64,000 nucleotides of DNA from Alkalihalobacillus sp. AL-G (GTDB lineage Bacteria; Bacillota; Bacilli; Bacillales; Fictibacillaceae), in the NCBI RefSeq assembly GCF_030643805.1, contig NZ_CP094656.1, positions 3,720,001-3,784,000 on the forward strand, given 5' to 3'. The position numbers and the translations under genes are program-made. The notes under the pieces are model-generated. The model made no database searches. It had not been told where the DNA came from and saw only the letters and a list, made by a program, of their open reading frames with translations. Below are positions 8,601 through 16,456 of the stretch, piece by piece. Every line of letters begins with the position of its first letter. The first letter of the stretch is position 1.

Positions 8601-11423
8601 GTCATACGCCGTGATCCGGCCAAGTGGATCAGCGATGGATTCCAGCAGATCCTGATTGTTGTATTCATAAACGAACTTTTCCCCATCCGGACGAATGTAT
8701 GTGCTCTTGTTTTCGGCAAGATCGTACGTCCATTTATGCACATTACCAAGTGGATCCACCATCTGGACGAGTCGATCCATTGCATCATATTTAAAGGATG
8801 TCGTTTTTCCCTTCGGCTCGTTGACTTGAAGGACGCGACCTGCCTCATCGTATTTATAGGAGGTCGTGTAGTCCAACGGATTCTTGACAGAAGTGACCCA
8901 ACCCATGTCATTGTACGTATAAGTCGTTTCTCCGTCGGCTTTATCGATCTGCTTTTCCAGCTGACCGTTTTCGTCATAAAAATATTGAACGGCTTGCTCC
9001 AATGCATCGGTATACGTTGCAAGCTGCCCGCCAGGGTGGTAGGCATATTCCTCTGAAGAACCATCCCGGTTGATCCGTTTCGTCATCCGTTTGGCCGGAC
9101 TATAGACGTACCGCTCCTTCGTTCCATCCTGATAGATTTTCTCTTTTAAAAGTCCGAGGTGGTCGTAGACGTATTCTACGGATTGCCCGTTTGAATTCGT
9201 TTCGGTTTTGATCCGTCCTTGGGCATCATACATATAGCTAACTGTCCGTCCGTACGGGTCTGTCACTTTTTCAAGCTGACCCTTCGCGTTATAAGCATAG
9301 CTTGTCTTACGTCCGATCTGGTCGACGATTTCCTCTCGTTGACCCTTCGCGTTGTAATGGTAGCTTAACGTACCGCGTGGGCTCGACACGTTCGTTACGC
9401 CATATGGACCGTACTGATAAGATACTTTCCCCTTTGGCGTCGTGACCGTATCGAGACGTCCTAGGTCATCCCACGTATACGATGTTTTCAATTGAGCAGG
9501 GTTCGTGATCGTTTTCAGCTGTCCTTGATCGTCATAGTCATACGAGTATGTCCGTTTTAACGCATCCGTATATTGAATCACATTCCCAGCATCATCATAC
9601 TGGTAGGTAGACGTATTTTCTAACGGATTGGTGAGATTTGTAAGCCTTCCAGCCTTATCGTATTGATAGCTGTAGACCGAAGTTCCGGACGTCTGCTTCA
9701 AGAGATGGCCGGTTCCATCGTATTCAAAAGAAATCGTCGTTCCATCCGGGTTAGTTTGTTTCAGCAGTCGACCGAGTTGGTCAAAATCATAGGACGTTAC
9801 TTCATCAGCAGCATTTTTGACCGTTTCAGGATTTCCGTATTGGTCGTACGTAAATTCCATCCGATTGTGATCGGCATCATCGATCCATAAGAGCTGACCT
9901 CTTGAATCGTATCCGAAGGTTGCGGTCACGCCATGCTCGACTCGCTTCGTGATGTTCCCTTTGGTGTCGAATTCATAGGTGGTGACGCGTCCCTCAGAGT
10001 CTATGATTTTCTTCGGCACCTGCCAGGTTTCGTGATACTGATAAGTGGTCGTTCGCCCACTGATGTCAGTCTGGGTAAGCTTTTGACCATCGTCATTATA
10101 AGTGAATGAGACAGTCCCTGTAGGCGAGGTGATCTTTGTTGCGTTCCCATCCTCGTCGTACTGATAGGAAGTTGTTTCACCTAGTGGATTCGTTTCCTTT
10201 GTAATTTGTTCCTCAGATATCTTGTAAATCCATTTCTTGTTGAGAGCGTTCGTTTTCGTCGTTTGTGTTATTTTATCCCCGTTGTAGTCATAGTCGAACT
10301 TCGAAGTCGTCACGTCTAAAGCGTTGGTGACGGTTTTGACATCACTTTTCGAATTGTACATATAACGGGTCGTTTCGTTTTCGCCGTTGGTGATGCTCGT
10401 AATGCGGTTGTTGCTGTCGTATCCGTAATTAATTGTACGCCCGTCCGGTGTTTCGACCTCGGTAAGACGCTTCTTGTTGTCATAACCGTAGTGTGTAATC
10501 TGTCCTTTAGGGTCGGTGATCTCTGAGATTACATCATTTTCCCATTTGAAACCGATCGTACGACCGGTCGTGTCGATGACCTTTAGTAGCTCACCTGCAT
10601 CATTGTACTCGTAGCGCATCGTGTTGCCGTAGCGGTCGGTCCGTTGGATCATCTTCCCTTCCTTTAAGGACTGATCTTTACGCCATGGTGCATGGTAGCC
10701 GTAATATTTGATCGTCATTTGTTGCGGGGTTGTAACGAAGTATTCGTATTGAGTCTCCCCCCGAACTAGAGAATTCCCATTTTGATCTGTATATTTTCCT
10801 TTATCGAGTTCATAGTTGATGAGCGGATCCTCATCATAAGCTGTCGTGTAAAATTCATCGCTTCCATATTCAAAAGGATAGGTCAGAGTTGTTCCGTCTA
10901 CCCGGAATTCACCCATTTTGAATTCAGCATAGAGCTGGAGCTTGGAGTTCTGGTTGAAATCCCAGCCCATGCCAAAAGCACCGATTCGTTCATCCACATT
11001 GTCGGTGTCAGGATTATCTTTTTTCGACTTATAGTTACGTTCCAGTTTGAAATCAAAACCGATTCCAGGAATGTTCATATCTGTCTCGTTTAAGACAAGA
11101 TCCCCCGTTGCAACATTGATCGACGAATTGATATTCGATCCTGCTTGAGGTGGTGATTGATCGGATTGGAATGTAGATGGTGAGACTGGCTGCGTATTTC
11201 CGCTGGCAGCGGTAGGCAGCTGTGGTGATGTTCCTTGATTCGGATTTGGTACATAAGGTGCCTGTTGGTTCATTTGTGGCAAATAATCCAAAATCGATTG
11301 TGGATCCAGGCCTTGTGATGCTGCATTTGCCGAAGCGGCAAAGTTCGGCAGTATCGAACTGCTCACAATAAGCAGGCTTAATAGATAGAATGATAGCTTT
11401 CGAAGTATGGTTTTAAGATGCAT
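2688..11423 (-). CDS. wapA: WapA-like secreted YD-repeat (RHS) toxin with C-terminal HNH nuclease
   Basis: Giant contact-dependent toxin of 2911 residues. Order: signal peptide (about 1-35, ending near SANAAS); proline/glutamine-rich linker; RHS N-terminal region to about 250; then well over 80 YD repeats. These are interrupted at about 1860-2105 by a Thr/Glu/Lys/Asn/Gly-rich insert with an aromatic amphipathic stretch, and near 2220-2265 by a Gly/Asn-rich insert. The RHS core (YNARWYDP-like, then NPINMWDPTGH) is at about 2360-2440. A linker shared with the orphan cassette follows, then the tip from about 2790 with LTPHHLDD, IQLIPTKLHG and VPHIG. This tip resembles LHH/SHH-type HNH/Endo VII nucleases. 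ATG 11423 is preferred over an upstream ATG (11504) because GGGAG precedes it, the signal peptide then begins correctly, and the upstream part overlaps a riboswitch. The symbol denotes similarity only; the tip differs from B. subtilis WapA. Confidence 0.93.
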   Translation of the reverse strand: MHLKTILRKLSFYLLSLLIVSSSILPNFAASANAASQGLDPQSILDYLPQMNQQAPYVPNPNQGTSPQLPTAASGNTQPVSPSTFQSDQSPPQAGSNINSSINVATGDLVLNETDMNIPGIGFDFKLERNYKSKKDNPDTDNVDERIGAFGMGWDFNQNSKLQLYAEFKMGEFRVDGTTLTYPFEYGSDEFYTTAYDEDPLINYELDKGKYTDQNGNSLVRGETQYEYFVTTPQQMTIKYYGYHAPWRKDQSLKEGKMIQRTDRYGNTMRYEYNDAGELLKVIDTTGRTIGFKWENDVISEITDPKGQITHYGYDNKKRLTEVETPDGRTINYGYDSNNRITSITNGENETTRYMYNSKSDVKTVTNALDVTTSKFDYDYNGDKITQTTKTNALNKKWIYKISEEQITKETNPLGETTSYQYDEDGNATKITSPTGTVSFTYNDDGQKLTQTDISGRTTTYQYHETWQVPKKIIDSEGRVTTYEFDTKGNITKRVEHGVTATFGYDSRGQLLWIDDADHNRMEFTYDQYGNPETVKNAADEVTSYDFDQLGRLLKQTNPDGTTISFEYDGTGHLLKQTSGTSVYSYQYDKAGRLTNLTNPLENTSTYQYDDAGNVIQYTDALKRTYSYDYDDQGQLKTITNPAQLKTSYTWDDLGRLDTVTTPKGKVSYQYGPYGVTNVSSPRGTLSYHYNAKGQREEIVDQIGRKTSYAYNAKGQLEKVTDPYGRTVSYMYDAQGRIKTETNSNGQSVEYVYDHLGLLKEKIYQDGTKERYVYSPAKRMTKRINRDGSSEEYAYHPGGQLATYTDALEQAVQYFYDENGQLEKQIDKADGETTYTYNDMGWVTSVKNPLDYTTSYKYDEAGRVLQVNEPKGKTTSFKYDAMDRLVQMVDPLGNVHKWTYDLAENKSTYIRPDGEKFVYEYNNQDLLESIADPLGRITAYDYDKAGRRTEIIDPYGQTTKFSYNELDQLTKKVRPDGKSFTYQYDENGRLKKETNPLGLTKTYTYYTPGTIKSVNDVRGTTRYTYDVMGRVTSRTNPLGYKTSMEYDALGRVKKAIDPLNHTTVFTYTPLNQTKTIKQANGAVTENMYDALGRITKQIDPLNRETTYHYDALGNVTEVINPLDQKTTMSYDLAGHLLSVTDPKENTTTYEYNKIGLQTKVINPLEHVVAFTYDKAGRMTEQKQPNGAVTKYKYDKLDRVVQVIDPLGNDTTLAYDDLGNLLSETDPSGHTASYTYDALGRMLSETDRRGETTKYTYLDKKGTVQIKNPLDKITTLQYDATGQLTKQTDALGRTTSYGYDALGRQTTVTDALGNQEKTVYDSVGFVTSYTDKKKQVYHYEYDLVGNLKEEIDPLKGVTTYQYDRLDRLTSQTDPKGGTTTFAYDSVGNLTKQVAPEGGVYQYTYDDLGRNTAVIDPLKQKTSYEYDLVGNVEKVTDPMKAATFYEYDLMNRMTEMKNAKGAVWSYEYSATGLMTKMTDPYGKHYTYSYDEEGHLLSETDPLKHKTTYHYDEIGRPVKQVDAAGAETKWTYDAVSNVTKVTDALGYETSFKYDALNRQTSVTTPKGAMTKIAYDPIGNVTKETDPLGHSTSYQYDALNRLSSVTNAMGGVTSYQYDSNGNLTKAIDANGNPRSWAYDLNNQMTKETNALGQSIAYNYNAAGQLTSETYPNGNVTDYSYTPRGEVSAVNYSGDVTTYDYDAVGNMTEMENEYSHDRFSYDLLGRITKQEKVDLEKSLSFTYDAVGNVTSLTNSEDRTTTYTYDERNLIHSVQDPDENVSTFSYDALGRETKRSLANGNTLTRKYDEDGNLTKVMNRNSEGILSSFNYQFDKAGKRTKQVEEDGATTLYEYDALNRLTSVDYPEKKIEETKDTANTPPLTKKDSTTNTEDSTDTVTSTDTDTETTQTITEETTQPTDEKVTATSDGEEADTVELAASEPKPEKQKDSSFTLDSAIEKFFSSIVENIQDFFKSLWKKMTSLFWIHVEAKNLEAGKKNDPTHGNGKKNPATSEDNTTTETDQTESTEKGNGNQKQDSENGNTKPATEKDNNNDKGSNTEKGNTDKNEKEKGNGNGNAHPNNGKTDKGKKTEKEKQRGVCVENADGSYTYDPIDKRPDYLIDPVDKVSYTYDAVGNRMSMEADGVKTTYAYNKINQLLEAGDTKYAYDENGNLIERIDKDESVSFSYDGANRLTEVLFDDASFAKYGYDGLGRKAYREEWTWKEYGGEKNNNGKSLCANGQGKGNGRTGTPSDSGNGKKLGHYKNNGNGQNHKHHVETAYMYQGLSNVLHKEYSTSGSPYAEYYMGANQQLVSRKMFGNHGLVNPAHEPNLKTTGGMLYYQYGGMRTVSEVTDRHGDLIEQYRYDAFGGIFTGITSPYNYNGYTGHVYDAKTSLTYMNARWYDPAAGRFMTKDTYPGTLGNPLSQHRYAYVLNNPINMWDPTGHMNEHENSHGGDLNDGNTGGTGGGIGWSEPMDVSGIPDWVRRGEDRTFTHYLNNERSSFDSHVWEFISEDEPIVSKDKEVVDHTRYLLVTSKWSTKYTWRYNYTIKHYINDHVFSKDGPSRETFSETIVEEWDTKITAKMLAEKNQAELDKLLEDPPPNARVVSRTADLPDAYQTIYKQANAPKTQVMSENIDNHLGKQSLTKNGVYKQVLAGAWGEVKSDIIDFLKVASPVGLVTTMPETFNLVMDLVNGSYSLDDLKEVVGATLKSQFIDSFVYLFQNTGRILNGTASKKEARAYGANLVRATESIAMLFGGGVGAAKGITKLASKLTKAAKERLKDSKGTGNPATRLPRTNGTWDGQPGNGKWYSNKTEVEEITGGQPVVFKDGRPDFSPWSELDITFKKGELNGTSKDFDLVYNKVKDMVGLENKTQAKNWLSEQGLTPHHLDDKTIQLIPTKLHGNVPHIGSASDLRGGF

Positions 11424-11428
11424 CCCGA

Positions 11429-11445
11429 TGGCTCCCTTCAAGCCA
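11429..11445 (-). promoter_or_regulatory. Small hairpin enclosing the wapA ribosome-binding site
   Basis: TGGCT and AGCCA can pair with the GGGAG ribosome site in or next to the loop, immediately before ATG 11423. It could let the upstream riboswitch act on translation, but a five-pair stem is weak evidence. Confidence 0.35.
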
Positions 11446-11502
11446 ACGAAAAAGACAATATTTAACATGAAATGAACGTTATTTATGTATAAAAATATCA
11501 TC

Positions 11503-11608
11503 ACGGCAGCCCAGCTATCATTACCTTATGTCACCGATTCAGTTCATAAGGCTTTAGATCTGAAGCTTTGCGTCCCCGCTTTTCAACGAGTTTGCCTTTT
11601 TCGTCGTA
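11503..11608 (-). ncRNA. Cyclic-di-GMP-I (GEMM-I) riboswitch candidate
   Basis: Read on the minus strand the leader contains the conserved parts of this class in order. GGCAAAC opens the element; a hairpin capped by GAAA follows (CTCGTT/AGCGGG arms); then GGGGACGCAAAGC and CTAAAG. A second stem has arms CCTTATG and CATAAGG. It closes with ATGATAGCTGGGCTGCC, whose TGCC pairs with the opening GGCA. The element ends about 80 nt before the wapA-like start codon. No clear intrinsic terminator follows, so the expression platform is unresolved; a hairpin around the ribosome site is one option. The match rests on recall of the consensus, not a covariance search. Confidence 0.85.
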
Positions 11609-12035
11609 AATAGTTTTATAGTCTTATGTCGTTACAACTATTTAATCGGTTAATCCTTACAATTTGTTAAACGCAAACGACTAAATAGGTAATTTTACCC
11701 ATTAAAGGAGGACTATCATTATCAGAGAATTGTCGATGTACTTCATAACTTTGTCCACCATACTCCAAAAAAATCAAAGTACTACGATATAATGATAGTT
11801 TTCAACAATGAAATTCCGCTATTTATCGGGTGCATGACGACTATAGTCCGCTTACAATTTCCGCAGGAGATATCCTGCGTTTTAGACCTGTCACCGAACA
11901 GAATGCGGCTGGGTTTTGACAAATTCCGGGAAGTGACTTGCACCAAATTTATTCTTTCTAAACCTCCGAAAAAAGCATACAATTAAGTAAGACAAACCTT
12001 TGAATCTAGTTTTCTACATAGTCAGGTGACCGTAT
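11609..12035. other. Intergenic region between divergent wapA leader and ABC operon
   Basis: AT-rich divergent spacer of about 430 bp that must carry promoters for both sides, though no convincing -35/-10 pair stands out. It contains copy A of a dispersed repeat (11826-11864) and an adjoining perfect hairpin, CGCAGGA-GATA-TCCTGCG, at 11862-11879. Short frames here have no ribosome site and were not called. Confidence 0.5.
11826..11864 (+). repeat. Dispersed intergenic repeat, copy A
   Basis: Shares the core GACTATAGTCCGCTTACAAT with three other intergenic sites in this window (38736, 52003, 62262). Here the flanking GCGGA arm is degenerate. Confidence 0.65.
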
Positions 12036-13232
12036 ATGAAATCGACTGTTTTAGCACGCATGCAATTGAAGGAGATTGTTCGACAGCCCCTCGCCTGGGG
12101 GGTACTTTTTTTACTGCCATTAGGCCTAGTTGCCTTTCTGGTGTACGGGCTTGAAAACTTGATCAAGTCAGAAACGCTCCTCCCTCCATTTGATGTTGCG
12201 ATCGTCGATGAGGACAACACGATTGAAACAAAGCTTCTTATCCAACAATTCCAGGAGGATGAAGAGCTTGAAGAACTGATCACGTTCCGACATGTTACAT
12301 CTGATGAGGCGGAGGGTTTACTTGCTAATAACGAAATCGCATCAATCCTGAAGATTCCTAACGGGTTTACAGACGGGATCCGATACGGTGAAAACAAACC
12401 TGTAGTTGTAATCGGGAACGAGCAGCGTCCGATTCAGTCAGCTCTTTTTCACGAAATGATGAAAAGTGCCGCGGACCTCGTTTCCGCAGCACAAAGTGGC
12501 GTCAACACGATCTATGAGTTTCTGAATCGTTATGATTCTGCTGGTTCAGGGGAAATCACGGCATCAATTGAAGAGTTCACGTTGTTCGCGTTCGGCCGCG
12601 AGAAGATGTTTGAAAAAGAAGAAGTCGAATCTTTCAGTGGTGTCACACCGCTTAACTATTACAGTACATCCGGTTTTATCCTATTATTATGCTTGACAGG
12701 ACTATTAACGATGGGAGTTACAATGTCCTCTAACGCACGAATCGATGAACGCCTCCGAACATTCGGAGTCTCATCCTCTACACAGGTCAGCAGTCACTTT
12801 TTCACGCATTTTGCGGTATTGTTCCTGCAATCTGTAATACTCATAGGCAGTTTCATCTATTTTACCGATTTAAAAATTACTGGAGAACTCGGTTGGGGAC
12901 TACTTTCGATTGTACTTACACTAGCAGTCATCAGTGCCTGGTACTCGCTCTTATCATCGATTCCCGTTCAGGAAGGAATTCGAACATTCATCGGATTGCT
13001 CTTTTTGATTGTTTTCGCAGCTTGCGGAAGTCTGATATTCCCGGAAGCGTATTACACGGGGATTTTGCATTGGGTGAACCTCGGAACATGGACTCATTGG
13101 GTACACACCGGGCTGCTCCACTCGATTTTTGACCTTAAAAAAGAGCTTCTTTACCCGAGCCTTATGACAATGGCCGCAATGACTGGATTTTTCCTGTTCA
13201 CAGCATATGTGTTAAGGCAGGTGAAAAGGTGA
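12036..13232 (+). CDS. ABC-2 type transporter permease (first of pair)
   Basis: 398-residue membrane subunit of an ATP-driven exporter. One N-terminal helix (about 20-40, GVLFLLPLGLVAFLVYG) is followed by an extracytoplasmic domain of about 180 residues. Five or six C-terminal helices (about 205-395) come next, starting at SGFILLLCLTGLLTMGV. This is the usual layout of the ABC2_membrane family. The ATG has AGGTGA seven bases upstream. It overlaps the next permease by a TGATG junction, so the subunits are probably made in equal amount. The substrate is unknown; related two-permease exporters in bacilli often give resistance to membrane-active compounds, but nothing here proves that. Confidence 0.85.
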   Translation: MKSTVLARMQLKEIVRQPLAWGVLFLLPLGLVAFLVYGLENLIKSETLLPPFDVAIVDEDNTIETKLLIQQFQEDEELEELITFRHVTSDEAEGLLANNEIASILKIPNGFTDGIRYGENKPVVVIGNEQRPIQSALFHEMMKSAADLVSAAQSGVNTIYEFLNRYDSAGSGEITASIEEFTLFAFGREKMFEKEEVESFSGVTPLNYYSTSGFILLLCLTGLLTMGVTMSSNARIDERLRTFGVSSSTQVSSHFFTHFAVLFLQSVILIGSFIYFTDLKITGELGWGLLSIVLTLAVISAWYSLLSSIPVQEGIRTFIGLLFLIVFAACGSLIFPEAYYTGILHWVNLGTWTHWVHTGLLHSIFDLKKELLYPSLMTMAAMTGFFLFTAYVLRQVKR

Positions 13233-14371
13233 TGAAAACGTGGCACATCATTCGAGCACGGTGGAAAAACCATTTCAGCCATAAAAGACAGTTTCTCGCA
13301 TTGCTGTTCATCCCTCTTCTCGTCCTTTGGGGAGCCGATCAGCTGCTTAAAACAGGATCTACACAGATTCAAATTCCAATCGTATTCGTAGTGGAAGAGG
13401 AAAGTGATACCGCTACAACACTAATCGAGCGAATATCGGACAAAGAAGCAATCCATGCGATCAAGCGTTCAAAAGAGGAAGCGAAGCGACTTCTAGAAAC
13501 GAACCAAGCAGAGTCTGCCATCATTTTTAAAGAAAATATTGAAGAGAAACTGAAAAACGGTGAGATCGAGGGTGTAATTGAGCTTTGGGAGTCCCCTTCA
13601 GCCATTTCCGTCGGACTGATCGAAGAATTCGTCGCCAGCGAAGTCATCCGATTGGCGAGTAATGGGAAAGCTGCAACCTATCTTGCGGAAAACCTGGACG
13701 GTGACAAGATTTACGAAGAGGCTTGGGCTTTTGCCGATGGTCAATGGGAGCCCGAACCACTCATGACGATTGACTACAAAACAGCCGGAGAATCAGCCTT
13801 GCCAAGTCCTGAACCAAGCTCGAGTTCCAATAAATCGTCTTCCCTTTTATACGGAATACTCAGTGTATACATCCTGTTGATCAGTTTCTTTTTACACTCA
13901 TGGGTACTTGAAAATCGGAGCAATGGTGTTGCATCAAGGAGCGGCATGTTTGGAGTCAGTCGGTTTACACAGCTAGCCGGAAACTTTTTCGGAACGGTTG
14001 CATTCACAGCATTCACACTCATTCCGGTGAGCATTTTCATGCTATCAACGACGGATGAAGTCTACCTTTTACTCGCTTATCTATTCGCGAGTATGGGGAT
14101 TGGATTTTTCCTCAATCATTTGTTTACGTCGCGATCGCTTTATCAGTTGGTAGCGATTGCGTTTACAGTCGTTACAAGCATAATCGGCGGTACTTTTATC
14201 AAACTGGCGGAATTTTCGAAGACCTTTGCGAGTGCCACCACCTACACACCACAGCATTGGTTTTTAGAAGGACTTGCCCAAGACCCGTCAACTTCACTAC
14301 TGATTCTAATAAGTATCGGAGTGGGTACGATGATTCTCGGATTCGGAACAGGAGCGATTCGTCATGATTGA
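13232..14371 (+). CDS. ABC-2 type transporter permease (second of pair)
   Basis: 379-residue paralogue of the preceding permease with the same plan: a short basic N-terminus, one helix (about 20-38, FLALLFIPLLVLWGADQLL), an extracytoplasmic domain and a C-terminal helical block (about 205-375). The ATG at 13232 shares its A with the previous stop codon. A GTG three bases upstream is the alternative start. The 3' end overlaps the ATPase gene by 8 bp. The two permeases probably form a heterodimer with two copies of the ATPase. Confidence 0.85.
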   Translation: MKTWHIIRARWKNHFSHKRQFLALLFIPLLVLWGADQLLKTGSTQIQIPIVFVVEEESDTATTLIERISDKEAIHAIKRSKEEAKRLLETNQAESAIIFKENIEEKLKNGEIEGVIELWESPSAISVGLIEEFVASEVIRLASNGKAATYLAENLDGDKIYEEAWAFADGQWEPEPLMTIDYKTAGESALPSPEPSSSSNKSSSLLYGILSVYILLISFFLHSWVLENRSNGVASRSGMFGVSRFTQLAGNFFGTVAFTAFTLIPVSIFMLSTTDEVYLLLAYLFASMGIGFFLNHLFTSRSLYQLVAIAFTVVTSIIGGTFIKLAEFSKTFASATTYTPQHWFLEGLAQDPSTSLLILISIGVGTMILGFGTGAIRHD

Positions 14372-15068
14372 ACTCAGAAACGTACAAAAACGATATAAAG
14401 GAAAAAAGGTGGTCCGGGATGTCGACCTCTTCATACCAAAAGGAGCGCGAGTCGGATTGGTCGGACCGAACGGCGCAGGGAAGTCCACGCTCATGAAGAT
14501 GATCGCAACGCTTGTGAATCCGTCGAGGGGCGATGTGTTAATCGAAGGAAAGTCTTTTCGTTTTAAAAAGAAGGCGATACGCAAGCGGATTGGCTACGTC
14601 CCACAAGATATCGCGCTCCACAGTAACTTGACAGTCAAGGATAACCTGAAGTTCTGGGCAGGGATGGCGCCTGGCAAAATTCCGAACGAACGAGTCGATC
14701 AGCTGCTCGATATGGTCGGACTTACTCCACATGTAAAAAAGCGGGTTGAAAAGCTTTCTGGCGGAATGCAGCGGAAACTCAACATTCTGATTGCACTGCT
14801 GCACAATCCGGATTACTTGATTATGGACGAACCGACCGTCGGCATCGACATCTCGTCCAAAACCGACATCATCCGCTTTCTGCACCATCTCAATCCAGAT
14901 AAAACCGTACTTTTTTCAAGTCATGATCTACAGGAAATCGAGGACCTCTGTCAGTTCGTACTTGTGTTAGAGGAAGGAACGTTGCGACACTTCGGGCCGA
15001 TTCAGGAACTCCATGGTATGAATCCAGTCCACTACCTCCTCCGAGACCTTAATATCATCCGAAGGTAA
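14364..15068 (+). CDS. ABC transporter ATP-binding protein
   Basis: 234-residue cytoplasmic ATPase that drives the two preceding permeases. Walker A GPNGAGKST (about 36-44), Q-loop YVPQD, signature LSGGMQRK (about 131), Walker B YLIMDEPT and switch histidine SSHD are all intact. The short C-terminus, with no extra domain, is typical of exporters of the DRR/Nod/Yfi type. It is the last gene of the operon and is followed by a strong terminator. Confidence 0.92.
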   Translation: MIELRNVQKRYKGKKVVRDVDLFIPKGARVGLVGPNGAGKSTLMKMIATLVNPSRGDVLIEGKSFRFKKKAIRKRIGYVPQDIALHSNLTVKDNLKFWAGMAPGKIPNERVDQLLDMVGLTPHVKKRVEKLSGGMQRKLNILIALLHNPDYLIMDEPTVGIDISSKTDIIRFLHHLNPDKTVLFSSHDLQEIEDLCQFVLVLEEGTLRHFGPIQELHGMNPVHYLLRDLNIIRR

Positions 15069-15094
15069 TAGCGCTGTATTTTTATTCAAAATAA

Positions 15095-15129
15095 GGTAGC
15101 CAATTAATAGGCTACCTCATCGTTTTTTT
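15095..15129 (+). terminator. Terminator of ABC exporter operon
   Basis: GGTAGCC/GGCTACC stem with an 8-nt loop, followed by a run of seven T. It sits between convergent genes and may also serve the anti-sigma gene on the other strand. Confidence 0.85.
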
Positions 15130-16456
15130 ACTTTTTATCTACTTTCTCCAAATTGACGATTTTTCCATCCACAAGTCGCCCTTCTAACCGATTACTTTTT
15201 ACTTGATTATTTACAATTGATATTACAAAATCATATTCCTGCCAGATATTTGGATTATATTGTTTAAAATCTTCGACAACCTCTAGCCCATATTGTTGTA
15301 AATTTTCTTTATCAAAGTGATCTGGGTTAACTTCCAGATACATTATAATATCCATACCCTCACCATAAAAAATGACCGTTGTAACCTCTTCCTTCTTTTC
15401 AAATTTTTCTTTTATTTTCGGCATTACAGTTGCCCAATCAATTTCATCTACTTCGTTACTATCTTCCTTTTCATCTACTTTATTTTCATCTGAATCTTGG
15501 TTGTTATCCGTGGTCGTTTCGACTGCTGTCTCATCCTCATTTTTGTTCGAATAATTTTCCGGAATGGTCAAATTGAACCGACTTTCTTCGATCGATGTAT
15601 TCAATGCAAGCTCATCCATTTCCATCGATTCATACAGGTCACCGTTTTCGTCGTACACCTCGACCTTCAGTAAAATACCTGTTTGCTCTAGCATCAAAAT
15701 CTTGACGGAGTGCTCTTCGCCTTCCTCGGTTTCAAATGCACCTTCTATCGGAACTACTCGTTGATCTCCGAGTTCATAACTTTCCTCAAAAGTCCACGAG
15801 TCGAAGTCCTGCAAATATTTTTCCGCTAATGACGCAGGGTAGATGTACTCAAGATGCTCCAGCTGATGCGGTACTAAGCGGCTATCATGCTGGATCTGAC
15901 TGTATTCCTGTTGCAAATGGTACAAATGAGTCGTCTCCATATTTTCATGTAAAATTTCATGGTTAACCTCATCAAAGGCACGGAAGATGTAAAATTGATT
16001 TTCGCCGTGTCTCACTGCAAACTCGACACTTGCCTTCATTCCACCTTCAAACAGATATTTAATCGTGTATTTTCCTTCAGCAGTATTAAAGTATTTTGCT
16101 GAATTCTGCATTTTTTCGTAGATTTGCTCTTTGGTCAACTTATCCTCTACTTCATCCTCTGGTGGCGGATCATTTTCCGGATCCTGGATGGCAGGTTGCG
16201 GGTCATCACTCGGAGCCACAGGAGATTGTTCCCCATTAACCATGAAAAATAATACAGAGCAGAATGCCAGTAATCCGATAACCGAAAGCGCAGGCTTATA
16301 GACATTTGCGAAAAAGGTTATGATTCCTTTCGAATTCCGTCGTTCTTTCCGGAGCCTCTCGATTAATTTCTGTTCGGTATGTTCATCATAAGGGTTTTTA
16401 TTAAAAACAGTAGCATCGAGTGATTGCTTCAATTGGTCAAGGTTATTATTCTCCAT
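15128..16456 (-). CDS. Membrane-anchored anti-sigma factor
   Basis: 442-residue single-pass protein expected to hold the preceding ECF sigma factor at the membrane. The cytoplasmic N-terminus (about 1-55) is rich in charged residues, one helix follows (about 56-76, ALSVIGLLAFCSVLFFMV), and the rest is extracytoplasmic. That part has an acidic proline-rich linker and a large domain of about 190 residues, somewhat like LolA/RseB-type sensors. An acidic Asp/Asn/Glu tract and a second domain of about 90 residues follow. ATG 16456 is preferred over ATG 16474 because GGGAG lies eight bases upstream. The start overlaps the sigma gene end by 11 bp. What it senses is unknown. Confidence 0.78.
   Translation of the reverse strand: MENNNLDQLKQSLDATVFNKNPYDEHTEQKLIERLRKERRNSKGIITFFANVYKPALSVIGLLAFCSVLFFMVNGEQSPVAPSDDPQPAIQDPENDPPPEDEVEDKLTKEQIYEKMQNSAKYFNTAEGKYTIKYLFEGGMKASVEFAVRHGENQFYIFRAFDEVNHEILHENMETTHLYHLQQEYSQIQHDSRLVPHQLEHLEYIYPASLAEKYLQDFDSWTFEESYELGDQRVVPIEGAFETEEGEEHSVKILMLEQTGILLKVEVYDENGDLYESMEMDELALNTSIEESRFNLTIPENYSNKNEDETAVETTTDNNQDSDENKVDEKEDSNEVDEIDWATVMPKIKEKFEKKEEVTTVIFYGEGMDIIMYLEVNPDHFDKENLQQYGLEVVEDFKQYNPNIWQEYDFVISIVNNQVKSNRLEGRLVDGKIVNLEKVDKK

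Noticed and set aside
11423-11504. Longer WapA start at 11504
   Set aside because: It would put 27 residues before the signal peptide and place the start codon within the riboswitch; ATG 11423 has the ribosome site.
11782-11986. Two opposing short frames upstream of the ABC operon
   Set aside because: Neither has a ribosome site or recognisable sequence, and they overlap the dispersed repeat.
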